A DNA stretch of 36,181 bases, taken from positions 1 to 36,181 of the forward strand of contig DQSV01000093.1 of NCBI GenBank assembly GCA_015663075.1. Reading direction: 5' to 3'. Under the pieces are notes generated by a model, which did no database searches, was not told the origin of the DNA, and worked only from the letters and a program-made list of their open reading frames with translations. Position numbers and translations under genes: made by a program. Below, in pieces: positions 8,820 through 19,151 of this stretch (position 1 is its first letter; each line of letters starts with the position of its first letter). The stretch comes from Methanothermococcus okinawensis (GTDB lineage: Archaea > AGJL01 > Methanococci > Methanococcales > Methanococcaceae).

Positions 8820-9959
8820 ATGGATGAAGATAAAAAAAATAGTAACAACATTAAGAATAACACTATAGAATGCAACATTACGGAGAGTAATAAAACAGAT
8901 AAAAACTTTCACAACCTATTGGAAATATTAAAGAAAAACTTAAACAATATGCCCACTGTTGAAGAAATATCTATGGAAAATAAGGATATTGAAACAAGGG
9001 CATTTAAGGTACTTATATCTACAATATTAAGTGCCAGAACAAAGGATGAGACCACTAGGGAGGTATCAAAGAGATTATTTAAAAGAATAAAAGCCCCTGA
9101 GGACCTAATAAATATTAGGGAAGAGGAATTGGAAAAACTTATTTATCCTGTTGGATTTTATAAAAATAAAGCAAAGCATTTAAAAAAACTTGGAAAAATA
9201 TTAATGGAAGAATTTAATGGAAAGGTACCGAGAGAATTGGAGGATCTTATAAAACTACCTGGCGTAGGGAGAAAAACTGGAAACTTAGTAATTACCTTGG
9301 CATTTGATGATTATGGTATATGTGTGGATACTCATGTTCATAGGATATGTAATAGATGGGAATACATAGACACTAAAACCCCTGAAGAAAGTGAAATGGA
9401 ATTAAGAAAAAAACTTCCAAAGAAATACTGGAAGATTATAAACACATTATTGGTAAGTTATGGTAAAGAAACCTGTTCTCCAATTGCAAAATGCCATAAA
9501 TGTATTGAAGAAATAAAAAAGTCATGTCCCTACTATGATAAATTATCCCGTATTAATCAAATTTTAGATAAATATGGATTTAAAAGTATTCCAAAAAATA
9601 ACATTCCAGATGAAAAGGGAACCTATATTTTAAAAATAAAATTAAATAATTCAAAAAATATAGTTTATGGAAAAAATAAATTGGATAGATTTGAAAGAGG
9701 ATATTACTTCTATGTGGGCTCTGCCTTAGGAAATACCAACAATCTGAAAAAAAGAATAGAAAGGCATCTAAGAAAGGATAAAAAATTCCATTGGCATATT
9801 GACTATCTTTTGGAGCATGGAAGTATTAATAAAATATATATTTCAGAGAATGCTGTGGAATGTGAAGTATCCAAAGAATTAAATTTCCTTAAAAGTATAA
9901 AGGGCTTTGGAAGTTCAGATTGTAATTGCAAAAGCCATCTATTTTATTTGAAACCTTAA
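8820..9959 (+). CDS. nth: Endonuclease III family DNA glycosylase/AP lyase fused to a C-terminal DUF123 (GIY-YIG-like) domain
   Basis: Base-excision repair enzyme for oxidised pyrimidines. Residues 1-30 are a polar tail, and about 30-240 are the HhH-GPD fold: LPGVGRKTG helix-hairpin-helix with the presumed catalytic Lys152, VDTHVHR with the catalytic Asp170, and the C-terminal 4Fe-4S loop cysteines 219, 225, 228 and 236. About 255-379 match the archaeal DUF123 domain, related to GIY-YIG nucleases ([15 protein letters not shown]-like [41 protein letters not shown]). At 379 residues it is much longer than a stand-alone enzyme (about 210). It is transcribed alone, with oligo-A/T spacers around it. 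Confidence 0.9.
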   Translation: MDEDKKNSNNIKNNTIECNITESNKTDKNFHNLLEILKKNLNNMPTVEEISMENKDIETRAFKVLISTILSARTKDETTREVSKRLFKRIKAPEDLINIREEELEKLIYPVGFYKNKAKHLKKLGKILMEEFNGKVPRELEDLIKLPGVGRKTGNLVITLAFDDYGICVDTHVHRICNRWEYIDTKTPEESEMELRKKLPKKYWKIINTLLVSYGKETCSPIAKCHKCIEEIKKSCPYYDKLSRINQILDKYGFKSIPKNNIPDEKGTYILKIKLNNSKNIVYGKNKLDRFERGYYFYVGSALGNTNNLKKRIERHLRKDKKFHWHIDYLLEHGSINKIYISENAVECEVSKELNFLKSIKGFGSSDCNCKSHLFYLKP

Positions 9960-9971
9960 TACCCACTAACC

Positions 9972-10862
9972 TTAAATCCTTAAAGTCCTTCTAGCCCATC
10001 TATTTGCCCAGCATTGAATACATATCCCAACAGGGAGGGAGGCTGTATGGCAACCCATATACTCTATAAATACATCAAGTACTGTAATATTTCCCCCAAG
10101 CCCCATGGCTCCAATACCCAATTTATTTATATCCTCCAAAAGTTCCCTCTCCAAGTTTGAGATTCTCTCCTCAGGATGTCTCTCTCCAACCTTTCTTAAT
10201 AGTGCCTTTTTTGCAAGTTTTAAAGATAAATCTGCAGTACCTCCAATGCCAATGCCAAGGAGTATTGGAGGGCAGGGTTTTCCTCCAGATTTAACTACGG
10301 TTTCAAGTATGAATTTTTTTATTCCCTTTATTCCCTCTGCAGGAGTTAGCATTTTTAAGGCACTCATGTTCTCGCTTCCTGCCCCTTTGGGAAATATGGT
10401 AATTTCTATCTCCCTATTTAAATCTTCATCAAATTCTATGTTTATAAATGGAGCCCCAAGGCCTGTATTTGTTTTTAAATTCTCCCTTGTAAAAGGATTA
10501 ACCACATTGGGCCGTAATGGAACCTCTTCTGTTGCTTTTATTACTCCCTCTTTTATTTTGTCTATTATCTCATTTATTTCAGAGGAATCTATGTTTTTTC
10601 CCACTTTAAGAAAAATTACTGGAACTCCAGTATCTTGACACATAGGTATTGACTTTTCCTCGGCAATATTTAAATTCTCTACAATGGCCTTTAAAGTATT
10701 TTTTGAATTTTCATTTTCTTCCTTTTCGATGGATTCAATAAGGGCCCTTTTAACATCCTCAGGTAGAGTTATCACAGCCTCCCTAAATAACTCCACTATG
10801 ATATTTGGAATACTTTCAATATTTTTGTTTTTATATTTCTCCTGTTTCTTGTTATTTCTCAC
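9972..10862 (-). CDS. fumA: Class I fumarate hydratase (or L-tartrate dehydratase), alpha subunit
   Basis: Iron-sulfur dehydratase subunit that hydrates fumarate to malate in the incomplete TCA pathway of methanogens, working with a separate beta subunit that is not in this window. The 296-residue protein has the cluster ligand context PMCQDTGVPVIF, the glycine-rich GIGIGGTADLSLKLAKKALLR, GIGAMGLGG, and a C-terminal CIQCWANRWARR. Tartrate dehydratase alpha subunits look the same, so the substrate is inferred from methanogen physiology. GTG at 10862 is chosen because GGGTGG lies five bases upstream; the longer open frame to 10889 would start inside an untranslated leader. It converges on nth with a 12-base gap. 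Confidence 0.88.
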   Translation of the reverse strand: MRNNKKQEKYKNKNIESIPNIIVELFREAVITLPEDVKRALIESIEKEENENSKNTLKAIVENLNIAEEKSIPMCQDTGVPVIFLKVGKNIDSSEINEIIDKIKEGVIKATEEVPLRPNVVNPFTRENLKTNTGLGAPFINIEFDEDLNREIEITIFPKGAGSENMSALKMLTPAEGIKGIKKFILETVVKSGGKPCPPILLGIGIGGTADLSLKLAKKALLRKVGERHPEERISNLERELLEDINKLGIGAMGLGGNITVLDVFIEYMGCHTASLPVGICIQCWANRWARRTLRI

Positions 10863-11267
10863 AATAACCACCCAAAAAAATAGAAACAATAAGATATGAG
10901 AGATATAATAAACAACAAATACTTTTTTATTGTTCTTTTTAGGAGTTTTATTGTTTTATATGTTTTCCCTTTTTTATCTTAAATATCTTTTTCTTTCTAT
11001 TTTTTGATTATAGTTGATGGTAATGCAATATTTTATTTTTTTAATTATTTTTATATTAAAAAATTATACATGAGGGGAAAAGGTGTTATATTGGTCATAT
11101 TGCAAAAATTATATAAAGTATTCATTTTATATATTATACTATTTCCATCATGGCAACTTGGAGAATCTATTACTATATTATTATATAAAATTAATAATTT
11201 ATTAATTCATAAATACATTGCAGAAAAATAACAGTTAATTTTTAAGTTAATTAATTTACGTGATAAA
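10863..11267. other. Divergent AT-rich spacer
   Basis: About 400 bases between fumA (-) and the UPF0058 gene (+). It must contain both promoters, but only AT-rich sequence is visible. A 75-codon frame at 11004-11231 was judged not to be a gene. Confidence 0.5.
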
Positions 11268-11606
11268 ATGCATAAGGAACAACTTATGGAACTTCATCAA
11301 TTCTTTGTCCATGTATATAGGGAATTAGTTCCTAAAGATAATAAATGTGAATTTATGGAAATCTACAAAAAATTGGATGTTAAACCCCATCATATCCATA
11401 AATTAAAAACTGAACAATGTGCAGCCATTTTTTTATTATCTGCCTGTATTGCCAATTATGTGTCTGATGATGATATGATTTCTGGAACACTATCTTTAAA
11501 ATTATTGGAAAATGCCTTTAAATATATGAGTTCCAAATCCAAAAAATATGATAATGTTAATAAGTACGTGGAATTGTTAAGGGAGAAATATGGATTTAAA
11601 AACTAA
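11268..11606 (+). CDS. UPF0058 family protein
   Basis: 112 residues of the small archaeal UPF0058 family, whose function is unknown. Family marks are the opening HKEQLMELHQFFVHVYREL, the KPHHIHKLKTEQCAAIFLLSA segment with clustered histidines and a cysteine, and a helical C-terminus. The His-rich core hints at metal binding, which is inference. GTGAT precedes the ATG. Its last 17 bases overlap the start of cca, so translation of the two is probably coupled. Confidence 0.82.
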   Translation: MHKEQLMELHQFFVHVYRELVPKDNKCEFMEIYKKLDVKPHHIHKLKTEQCAAIFLLSACIANYVSDDDMISGTLSLKLLENAFKYMSSKSKKYDNVNKYVELLREKYGFKN

Positions 11607-12987
11607 ATCAAGGTATAATAAAATATTGGATGAAGTTCTGTTGGATATATCCCCCTCCAATGATGAAGAAAAGGAAGAGAAAATTCTATCTAAGAAAATA
11701 ATAGAAGAATTATATAATATACTACATAAGGAAAATTTAATGGACCTTATAGAGGATATAGTACAAGTAGGATCCACTGCAAGGGGCACCAACTTAAAAA
11801 ATGACTATGATATAGATATTTTTGTAAGATTTAAAAAAAATATAGATAAGGAAATATTAAAGGAAACTATTTTAAAAATAGGAAAAAAAGCAATAGAAAA
11901 CTTAGGAGGAAAATATCAAATAGAATATGCTGAACATCCCTATATTTCAGGAAATATAGGGAAGTATGAAATAGATATAGTTCCATGTTATAAATTAAAT
12001 TGGATGGAAAAAATAATATCTTCTGTGGATAGAACTCCCCTTCATAATGAGTTTTTAATAAATACATTAAAAAAACATCCCTTACATAATGATGTAAGGT
12101 TATTAAAAAAATTTTTAAAGGGACTTGGTATATATGGCTCAGATTTAAAAAGTAAGGGATTTTCAGGATATTTATGCGAACTTTTAATAATTCATTATGG
12201 AGGATTTATTAACACACTAATTAATGCCCAAAGATGGAGAATAGGGGAAAAAATAATATTGAATGAGATATATAACCTGTACAATATGGATAAAAATTCC
12301 TATAAATTTAAAGATTTCGAGGACCCCCTCATTGTGTATGATCCCGTAGATTTAAATAGAAATGTGGCAGCAGCCCTTAGTAGAGAAAATTTTTGTAAGT
12401 TCATATTTTATTCCCATCAATTTTTAAAGAACCCATCTAAGGAATACTTTTATAATTACAATGAAAAAATAATTGAAAGAATAAATAATAGGAATAAGGG
12501 CATACTAATTACCCTATGTATAAGGAGAAATAGTGAGATTGTAGAGGATATAATATACCCTCAAATGGAGAAGTTGCAGAGAAGTATAAATAAATTTTTA
12601 ATAGAAAATGACTTTGAGATTATAGAGTATGGAACCTATGCCAATGAAAATATATGTTATTTATCCTGGGAATTTTTAGTAGGGGTACTTCCAAATGTTT
12701 ATGTTAAGGTGGGGCCTCCTGTGTTCAGTAAAAGGGGAGTTGATAGTTTCATAAAAAAATATGAAAGGTGCTTTATTAAAGATTGCAATATATGTGCCTA
12801 TGTCGATAGAAAGTATCCAAACATATACCTTCTTTTTAATGATATTGTATCTGGAAAATTAAAGGGAAAAATTAAATACCCCAAGTATGTATCTCCTGAA
12901 GGAGCCACTATTTATGAAAATATATTTGTAAATCAATATTTTTCAATCATAAATATGAATAATAAAAAAATTATTAAAAATTATTAA
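11590..12987 (+). CDS. cca: CCA tRNA nucleotidyltransferase, archaeal class I
   Basis: Adds or repairs the 3'-terminal CCA of tRNAs without a nucleic acid template. The 465-residue protein has the nucleotidyltransferase motif GSTARGTNLKNDYDIDIFVRF, in which the DxD aspartates bind the catalytic metals. The conserved YEIDIVPCY carries the third carboxylate, and the central LLKKFLKGLGIYGSDLKSKGFSGYLCELL helix region and the VDLNRNVAAALS strand are standard for the archaeal enzyme. Length is typical (about 440-460). It overlaps UPF0058, which recalls a shared operon. Confidence 0.95.
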   Translation: MDLKTKSRYNKILDEVLLDISPSNDEEKEEKILSKKIIEELYNILHKENLMDLIEDIVQVGSTARGTNLKNDYDIDIFVRFKKNIDKEILKETILKIGKKAIENLGGKYQIEYAEHPYISGNIGKYEIDIVPCYKLNWMEKIISSVDRTPLHNEFLINTLKKHPLHNDVRLLKKFLKGLGIYGSDLKSKGFSGYLCELLIIHYGGFINTLINAQRWRIGEKIILNEIYNLYNMDKNSYKFKDFEDPLIVYDPVDLNRNVAAALSRENFCKFIFYSHQFLKNPSKEYFYNYNEKIIERINNRNKGILITLCIRRNSEIVEDIIYPQMEKLQRSINKFLIENDFEIIEYGTYANENICYLSWEFLVGVLPNVYVKVGPPVFSKRGVDSFIKKYERCFIKDCNICAYVDRKYPNIYLLFNDIVSGKLKGKIKYPKYVSPEGATIYENIFVNQYFSIINMNNKKIIKNY

Positions 12988-13257
12988 ACCTCATTCCTAT
13001 TATCAACAATTACAATCAAATGCATATCCTTTTAAAACTTATAATTTACAAATTCAACTCCTTGCAAATGAATGTAGATTATATAATTTGAAAGATCTAA
13101 CAATCCTCCCTTCAACTTTCTGCTGTATTTAATGGATACTTCTCAGAAATATTATCCTTCATAATCTTTCAAGTATGTTCTTTAGAATATTTTACTAAAT
13201 ATATTTTAATTTATTGTATTTAATTCTATTTAAATTAAATTTTATGAATGTGAGAGT
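12988..13257. other. Spacer with possible coding debris
   Basis: 270 bases between cca and the phosphopantothenate synthetase. It is less AT-extreme than most spacers here. Minus-strand frames show short open pieces (for example one with SEKYPLNTAES) broken by stops and frameshifts. This could be an eroded gene, but no family is recognisable and chance cannot be excluded. Confidence 0.3.
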
Positions 13258-14040
13258 ATGGATACAATTCCAAAAACCCACCCAAGATATAAATCACTAA
13301 TAAATAGGGAAAAGATAACAAAGGCATTTGATGAAGGGATACTTGCAAAGGCTGGACTTATTGCCCATGGTAGAGGAGAGGCCTTTGATTATTTGATTGG
13401 AGAGGAAACCACCAGCATGGCTATGAAAGCCATAAAAACTGCTGCTGCAATGTTAGTACTGGCTAAAAATCCAGTTATTTCCATTAATGGCAACACTGTA
13501 GCCTTAGTAAGGGAGGAGATTGTTAAACTATCTGAGGAATTAAATGGTAAGATAGAGGTAAATTTGTTTTATAGAACAGAGGACAGGTTAAAAAACATAA
13601 AAAAATTTTTTGAAAGTAATGAATCCATTGGGAAAAAGATTAATGAGGGTAGAATAAAACTTTTAGGCATAGAGGATGCCAATAAAAAAATACCTAACTT
13701 GGATAGTTTAAGGGGCAAGGTTTCTGAAGAGGGAATTTACTCGGCAGATGTGGTATTAGTGCCTTTAGAGGATGGGGATAGAACTGAAGCACTTATTAAT
13801 ATGGGTAAAAAGGTAATATCTATAGATTTAAACCCCCTTTCAAGAACTGCACAAAAATCAACAGTTACCATAGTAGATGAGTTAACAAGGTGTATTCCGT
13901 TAATTACTAAATTTGTTAGGGAATATAAACATTTAAACAAAAAAGAACTTTATGAAATAATAGAGAAATATGATAATAATCAAAATTTAAAGGAAATATT
14001 GCACCATATCTTCAATAGATTAAAGAATATTTCATTGTAA
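13258..14040 (+). CDS. 4-phosphopantoate--beta-alanine ligase (archaeal phosphopantothenate synthetase)
   Basis: Joins 4-phosphopantoate to beta-alanine using ATP, the archaeal replacement for bacterial pantothenate synthetase in coenzyme A synthesis. The 260-residue protein shows the family marks: [17 protein letters not shown] at the start, [63 protein letters not shown] and a C-terminal [16 protein letters not shown] eight bases upstream supports the ATG. The partner kinase (pantoate kinase) is not in the window. Confidence 0.93.
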   Translation: MDTIPKTHPRYKSLINREKITKAFDEGILAKAGLIAHGRGEAFDYLIGEETTSMAMKAIKTAAAMLVLAKNPVISINGNTVALVREEIVKLSEELNGKIEVNLFYRTEDRLKNIKKFFESNESIGKKINEGRIKLLGIEDANKKIPNLDSLRGKVSEEGIYSADVVLVPLEDGDRTEALINMGKKVISIDLNPLSRTAQKSTVTIVDELTRCIPLITKFVREYKHLNKKELYEIIEKYDNNQNLKEILHHIFNRLKNISL

Positions 14041-14541
14041 AATAAATAATATTAATAACGCACAGTGTAAATATAAAATTTAAAATTAAAAGCAAATAAT
14101 TAAAAAAATAAAAAAATTATATTAAGAAAATAATAAAATAAAATATAAAAAATAAATAAAAAAGAAAAGGAGTTTATAACTAATAAAAACTCCACAGGGA
14201 ATAAAGGAGATATTAAGAAAGACAAAAATCTAAAAAAGACATAAGGACCCTTAAAAGGTTTTAATTATATCCCTAGGTGGGCGAGTGTTAAAAAGTAGCG
14301 GATTTAATAGGGGTTATAATATAAGGCTATTCCTATCTAATAATGGAAAAGTGCCATAAAGTTTAATTCCAAAATGTAGGAGAAAGACCCTCTAAAGTAC
14401 AGGGATGTAGGAATGTTAAAAAATTAACTTAAAAAAGTTAAAAAGTTCTTAAAAATAAGTTAATGTCGGTACTCGACTAATAATCAAATGGTGCAATAAA
14501 ATAATAAATAATTAAAAAAGTATATTAAAAATAAAATAACT
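14041..14541. other. 500-base spacer, partly less AT-rich
   Basis: The first 190 bases are nearly pure A/T. About 14240-14480 is richer in G and C and holds plus-frame pieces such as SYLIMEKCHKV and FQNVGERPSKVQGCRNVKK, separated by stops. It could be an eroded gene or an untranslated RNA; neither can be shown. No tRNA-like cloverleaf or snoRNA box pair was found. Confidence 0.3.
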
Positions 14542-15195
14542 GTGATCATTACAATATTAGAGGGATTTAACTTGTCAGAGGTTTTTGAACTTTTAGGAAT
14601 ATTTTTGGCAATAATACTATTCCTTGGATTTGTTGTAGTATTACTTGCCTTAATATTGGGTTATTTCTTAGTTAAAAGGAATAAACTTCTATTTCCTAAA
14701 TTATTCTTATACATTATGGATAATTTTCACTCTATGCTTTTGAGAATATATCTATTAATAGGTACTGAGGATACCTTTTATAAAATGGGAATAGACTTTT
14801 ACAATAGGTATTACCAAAATAGATTTGATAATGCCAAGAGAAAAGTACTTATACTTCCCCACTGTTTAAGGGATTTAAAGTGTCCCGCCAAATTGGGGAC
14901 AAATGGTATTCAATGTGTGTTTTGTAAAAAATGTCCTTTGGGAGATATTATCAAAGTTGCTAAGGATAATAACTATTATGTATATATTGTCCCAGGTTCT
15001 ACCTTTATAAAGAGAATATTAAAGGAAAAAAGGCCTGATGGAGTTTTTGGAGTATCTTGTTATAGGGATTTATTCCAAGGTATGAATTATCTATCAAGAA
15101 AGAATATAGCAGTTCAGGGACAGGTTCTTTTAAAAGATGGCTGCATATGTACTACCTTAGATTTGGAGGAGTTATTATATAAATTAAAAAAGTAA
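14542..15195 (+). CDS. DUF116 membrane protein with cysteine clusters
   Basis: 217 residues. Residues about 15-45 form a strongly hydrophobic membrane segment. The soluble part carries the DUF116 signature: LPHCLRDLKCPAKLG, IQCVFCKKCPLGDI, YIVPGSTFIKRIL, GVFGVSCYRDL and DGCICTTLD. The paired CxxCxxC-like groups suggest a metal or iron-sulfur site, and function is unknown. The start is uncertain. GTG 14542 would leave the transcript almost leaderless or without a ribosome binding site, and the same GTGAT could instead act as the binding site for a non-ATG codon a few bases later. Confidence 0.78.
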   Translation: MIITILEGFNLSEVFELLGIFLAIILFLGFVVVLLALILGYFLVKRNKLLFPKLFLYIMDNFHSMLLRIYLLIGTEDTFYKMGIDFYNRYYQNRFDNAKRKVLILPHCLRDLKCPAKLGTNGIQCVFCKKCPLGDIIKVAKDNNYYVYIVPGSTFIKRILKEKRPDGVFGVSCYRDLFQGMNYLSRKNIAVQGQVLLKDGCICTTLDLEELLYKLKK

Positions 15196-16609
<1,414 letters not shown>

Positions 16610-16652
16610 TTAAAGTAATTTATTAATTTTTTATATAATCTTTTTTATTAAA

Positions 16653-17090
16653 TTAATTCCCCAGTGCTCTATCTATAACAACATCAACTATTCTATCATC
16701 ATCTCCCATAGGTTCCCTATATATTATTTCTATGCCTTCAGGAATCTCAAGAACCTCATCCCCATGATGATGGTGATGATGGTGATGGTGATCATGTCCA
16801 TTATTATGGTCATGATCTTCCTTTCCATTATATATGCCTAAGATTTTTGGAATATCTCTTTTTGTATGATTCCCATGGGCTAAGAATACAGGCACCACAA
16901 TAATTCTATTGGCTCCATTTTCAATGGCCTTTTTAACGGCTTGAGTTATTGTTGGCTCATTGAATTCCATCATGCCAACTTCTACGATAGGATATATATT
17001 TTTTTTCTTTATTTTTTCTGCTATTTTGGAAACAACATCCTTTGAATAAGGTAATCTACTACCATGACCTATTAGAATTAGGGCTTCCAT
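16653..17090 (-). CDS. cfbA: Sirohydrochlorin cobalto/nickel-chelatase, short form with a polyhistidine insert
   Basis: Inserts Ni2+ (coenzyme F430 route) or Co2+ (cobamide route) into sirohydrochlorin. The 145-residue CbiX(S)-type protein has the two active-site histidine motifs IGHGSRL (His9) and VFLAHGNHTKRDIP (His72, His75), plus the terminal YREPMGDDDRIVDVVIDRA. Residues about 93-110 form a loop with thirteen histidines, nine or ten of them consecutive, probably a metal reservoir. Homodimers of this half-size form make one complete active site. GAGGT precedes the ATG. It converges with get3. Confidence 0.92.
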   Translation of the reverse strand: MEALILIGHGSRLPYSKDVVSKIAEKIKKKNIYPIVEVGMMEFNEPTITQAVKKAIENGANRIIVVPVFLAHGNHTKRDIPKILGIYNGKEDHDHNNGHDHHHHHHHHHGDEVLEIPEGIEIIYREPMGDDDRIVDVVIDRALGN

Positions 17091-17334
17091 ACTATACCTC
17101 TTTTCTTCATACTTTTTTCAATATTATTCATACTGATAATTTATAACTCATATATATATCTTTCGAATACTTAAGAGTTTGTGGGAATATACTACATAGA
17201 ATGAAGAAACTATTAAACCACTTAGATTAGGAGAAATAACTTTAAAAGGTAAATAAACCCAACATATTTTAATAAGTATTTTAGAGTTATTGGGACATAA
17301 GTTTAATATAATTATTTATTAATCATAATAAAAA

Positions 17335-18144
17335 CTACATTCCTTCAATTTCGTTTATTAAATTTATAGCCTCTTTGTCATTACTTTTTAGGGCAATATC
17401 CCTTATTTTTTTAAGAATATTCAAATTTTTATTTGAAAGTTTTTTATATTCCTTACAATATTCTATTATTTCTCTATAATATTTTTCAATTATTTTTTTA
17501 TTATAGGAAGATAACTCATAGGCAATAATACCCCTTATAACAATTTCACTGGAGAACAGGTATAGGGGATGAATCCATATTATAGTCATGTCACTATCTC
17601 TTTCAACTATATTCTCTATAACATCTAAGTCCATAAAAACATCGGCATATATAACAAAATTGTAATATTCCATACCATCCAATTTTTTTAAATTTTCAAT
17701 TTCTTTATCAACAATTTCATAAAAATCTTCAAGTTTTTTATCCAATTCTTCTTCAGAAAGTTCAGTCCATTCTAAGATTCTCTCTCTGTGTTCATATGTC
17801 ATAAATTTACTGGGCATTATAACTTTGTAGTTCTCATCCACTTTGAATATATATCCATTCTCAGAGGCCTCTGAGGAAATAAATATTTCAATAATATTCT
17901 TAAAGTAATTATCTAAATTAACTTTTTTAAGAATGTATTTTCTCTCTTGGGCTTCAAATGATAGTAAGGATTCACAGTCCTCTAAGTGTTCTAGTGTTTT
18001 TTTCTTCCCAGTATTTTTCTCTATAATGTATAAATCTTTAAATATCACTTCAAAATCACAGGATCTTATCAAATCCTTTGAATACTCGTCTAAATTCTTG
18101 TAAGTATCAATTAGTATTTTTTTTATTAATTTTTTTGAATCCAT
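17335..18144 (-). CDS. Hypothetical protein, 269 residues
   Basis: I do not recognise this family. The protein is charged, mostly helical in appearance and cytoplasmic, without signal peptide or membrane segment. Landmarks are EAQERKYILKKVNLDNYF, TYEHRERILEWTELSEEEL, a hydrophobic strand-like piece (MTIIWIHPLYLFSSEIVIRG) and a Lys/Asn-rich helical C-terminus. A good CGTGA ribosome binding site and normal codon use indicate a real gene. It lies 102 bases downstream of the Nip7-like gene on the same strand and may share its transcript. Confidence 0.7.
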   Translation of the reverse strand: MDSKKLIKKILIDTYKNLDEYSKDLIRSCDFEVIFKDLYIIEKNTGKKKTLEHLEDCESLLSFEAQERKYILKKVNLDNYFKNIIEIFISSEASENGYIFKVDENYKVIMPSKFMTYEHRERILEWTELSEEELDKKLEDFYEIVDKEIENLKKLDGMEYYNFVIYADVFMDLDVIENIVERDSDMTIIWIHPLYLFSSEIVIRGIIAYELSSYNKKIIEKYYREIIEYCKEYKKLSNKNLNILKKIRDIALKSNDKEAINLINEIEGM

Positions 18145-18246
18145 AATTTCACGTAATGTCGCCTATAACCTTTTTGTAAAATAGGATTTTAATATAACTA
18201 GGTTTAAATATATATAGTTTTTTTAACTGAATATTTGGGTTATATT

Positions 18247-18747
18247 CTATCCACCCTTTCTCAAATACCACCCTTTATCAATAATATTTTTAATAACTTC
18301 TCCCTTATTATAATTTCCAATACCTAAGAATTCCTTATTTTCATTAAATATACCTATTCTTCCAGCACCATTTAACTTTAAAATTGACGATTTAAATATA
18401 TCCCTGCCATATAAAAATAAAGTTTCGCCCTTTTTGTTTATTATGGCATAATTTTTTACAATATTCTTTGAAATCAGATCCATGCCCTCTAAGGATATTG
18501 AAAATTTAATTTTATTTTTATTTTTTCCAAAGTTTCCGAATAAAATGCCTGCTCCATATATTCTTTTAAACAATTTTAAATATCTTAAAACACCATCTGT
18601 AGAGTATATTACATTGTATCTGTCATTATCATATAAAAGATAGAGATTTTCAAAATTAAATTCCTCCATGCCTTCTTTATTTAGATAGTTATTCAATGTA
18701 AGTTTAATACATTTAATCTCTTGATTATTTAATTCCCTATGTTTCAT
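18247..18747 (-). CDS. Nip7-like PUA-domain protein (probable ribosome biogenesis factor)
   Basis: 166 residues. The N-terminal half (VIYSTDGVLRYLKLFKRIYGAG, then FGNFGKNKNKIKFSISLEGMDLI) follows the order of eukaryotic Nip7, where [25 protein letters not shown] occupies the same place. The C-terminal half is a PUA RNA-binding domain (FLYGRDIFKSSILKL, then GIFNENKEFLGIGNY), parallel to Nip7's FLYGNHVLKSGL. In eukaryotes Nip7 acts in large-subunit rRNA maturation; the archaeal role is inferred. GTGA lies just before the ATG. Confidence 0.72.
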   Translation of the reverse strand: MKHRELNNQEIKCIKLTLNNYLNKEGMEEFNFENLYLLYDNDRYNVIYSTDGVLRYLKLFKRIYGAGILFGNFGKNKNKIKFSISLEGMDLISKNIVKNYAIINKKGETLFLYGRDIFKSSILKLNGAGRIGIFNENKEFLGIGNYNKGEVIKNIIDKGWYLRKGG

Positions 18748-18960
18748 ATTTTCACAATCTCCATTATTTTAATAAAAATTAATAATCAAAAAACCTCGTA
18801 CAACAACTCCTCATACCTGTTAAGTCTTTAATAACTTATATTTAATCTTGGGAAAGAGTTTCTCTTTAATAAAGTGATTATAAACAACCTTTATAACTCC
18901 CTTGAAGTGAAGATGCAAGAATTAGAAGTATGGGTTATACAGGGATATTATCTCCCCATT

Positions 18961-19099
18961 AGCCTTAGATAGATAGTGTTCATCTACAATGATTTGATTA
19001 ATTCTTTTATTCTGTCTGTCTCCTTAATTTATTTTTTCACTGGATTAATATTTATATAAGTTATTTTATTATATGTTATTTTTGATGGGAAGTAAGGCA
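18961..19099 (-). pseudogene. Repeat family B, copy 2: eroded coding fragment
   Basis: Close DNA match to copy 1 (3698-3838), including TTATTCTGTCTGTCTCC and GATAGTGTTCATCTAC on the plus strand. On the minus strand the frame IKETDRIKELIK is intact but upstream stops and a one-base deletion break it; after the deletion it resumes as VDEHYLSKANGEIIS. It occupies most of the region just upstream of bioB. The rest of this 404-base spacer (18748-18960) contains one 45-codon open stretch without support. Confidence 0.6.
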
Positions 19100-19151
19100 T
19101 ATTAAAATAATTTAGGACTATAAATTAATTAAAAAATAATTCCGGGATAAT

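Noticed and set aside
11004-11231. 75-codon plus-strand frame upstream of UPF0058
   Set aside because: No family resemblance, no ribosome binding site, and composition explained by AT-rich spacer.
17150-17330. Plus-strand pieces such as NEETIKPLRLGEITLKGK in the cfbA upstream spacer, faintly like a restriction enzyme motif
   Set aside because: Only one short motif-like match, with stops on both sides; not enough to call a pseudogene.
18835-18972. 45-codon open stretch on the plus strand (contains EVKMQELEVWVIQGYYLP)
   Set aside because: Its length is within chance for this composition, it overlaps repeat B copy 2 antisense, and it has no start or ribosome binding site in place.
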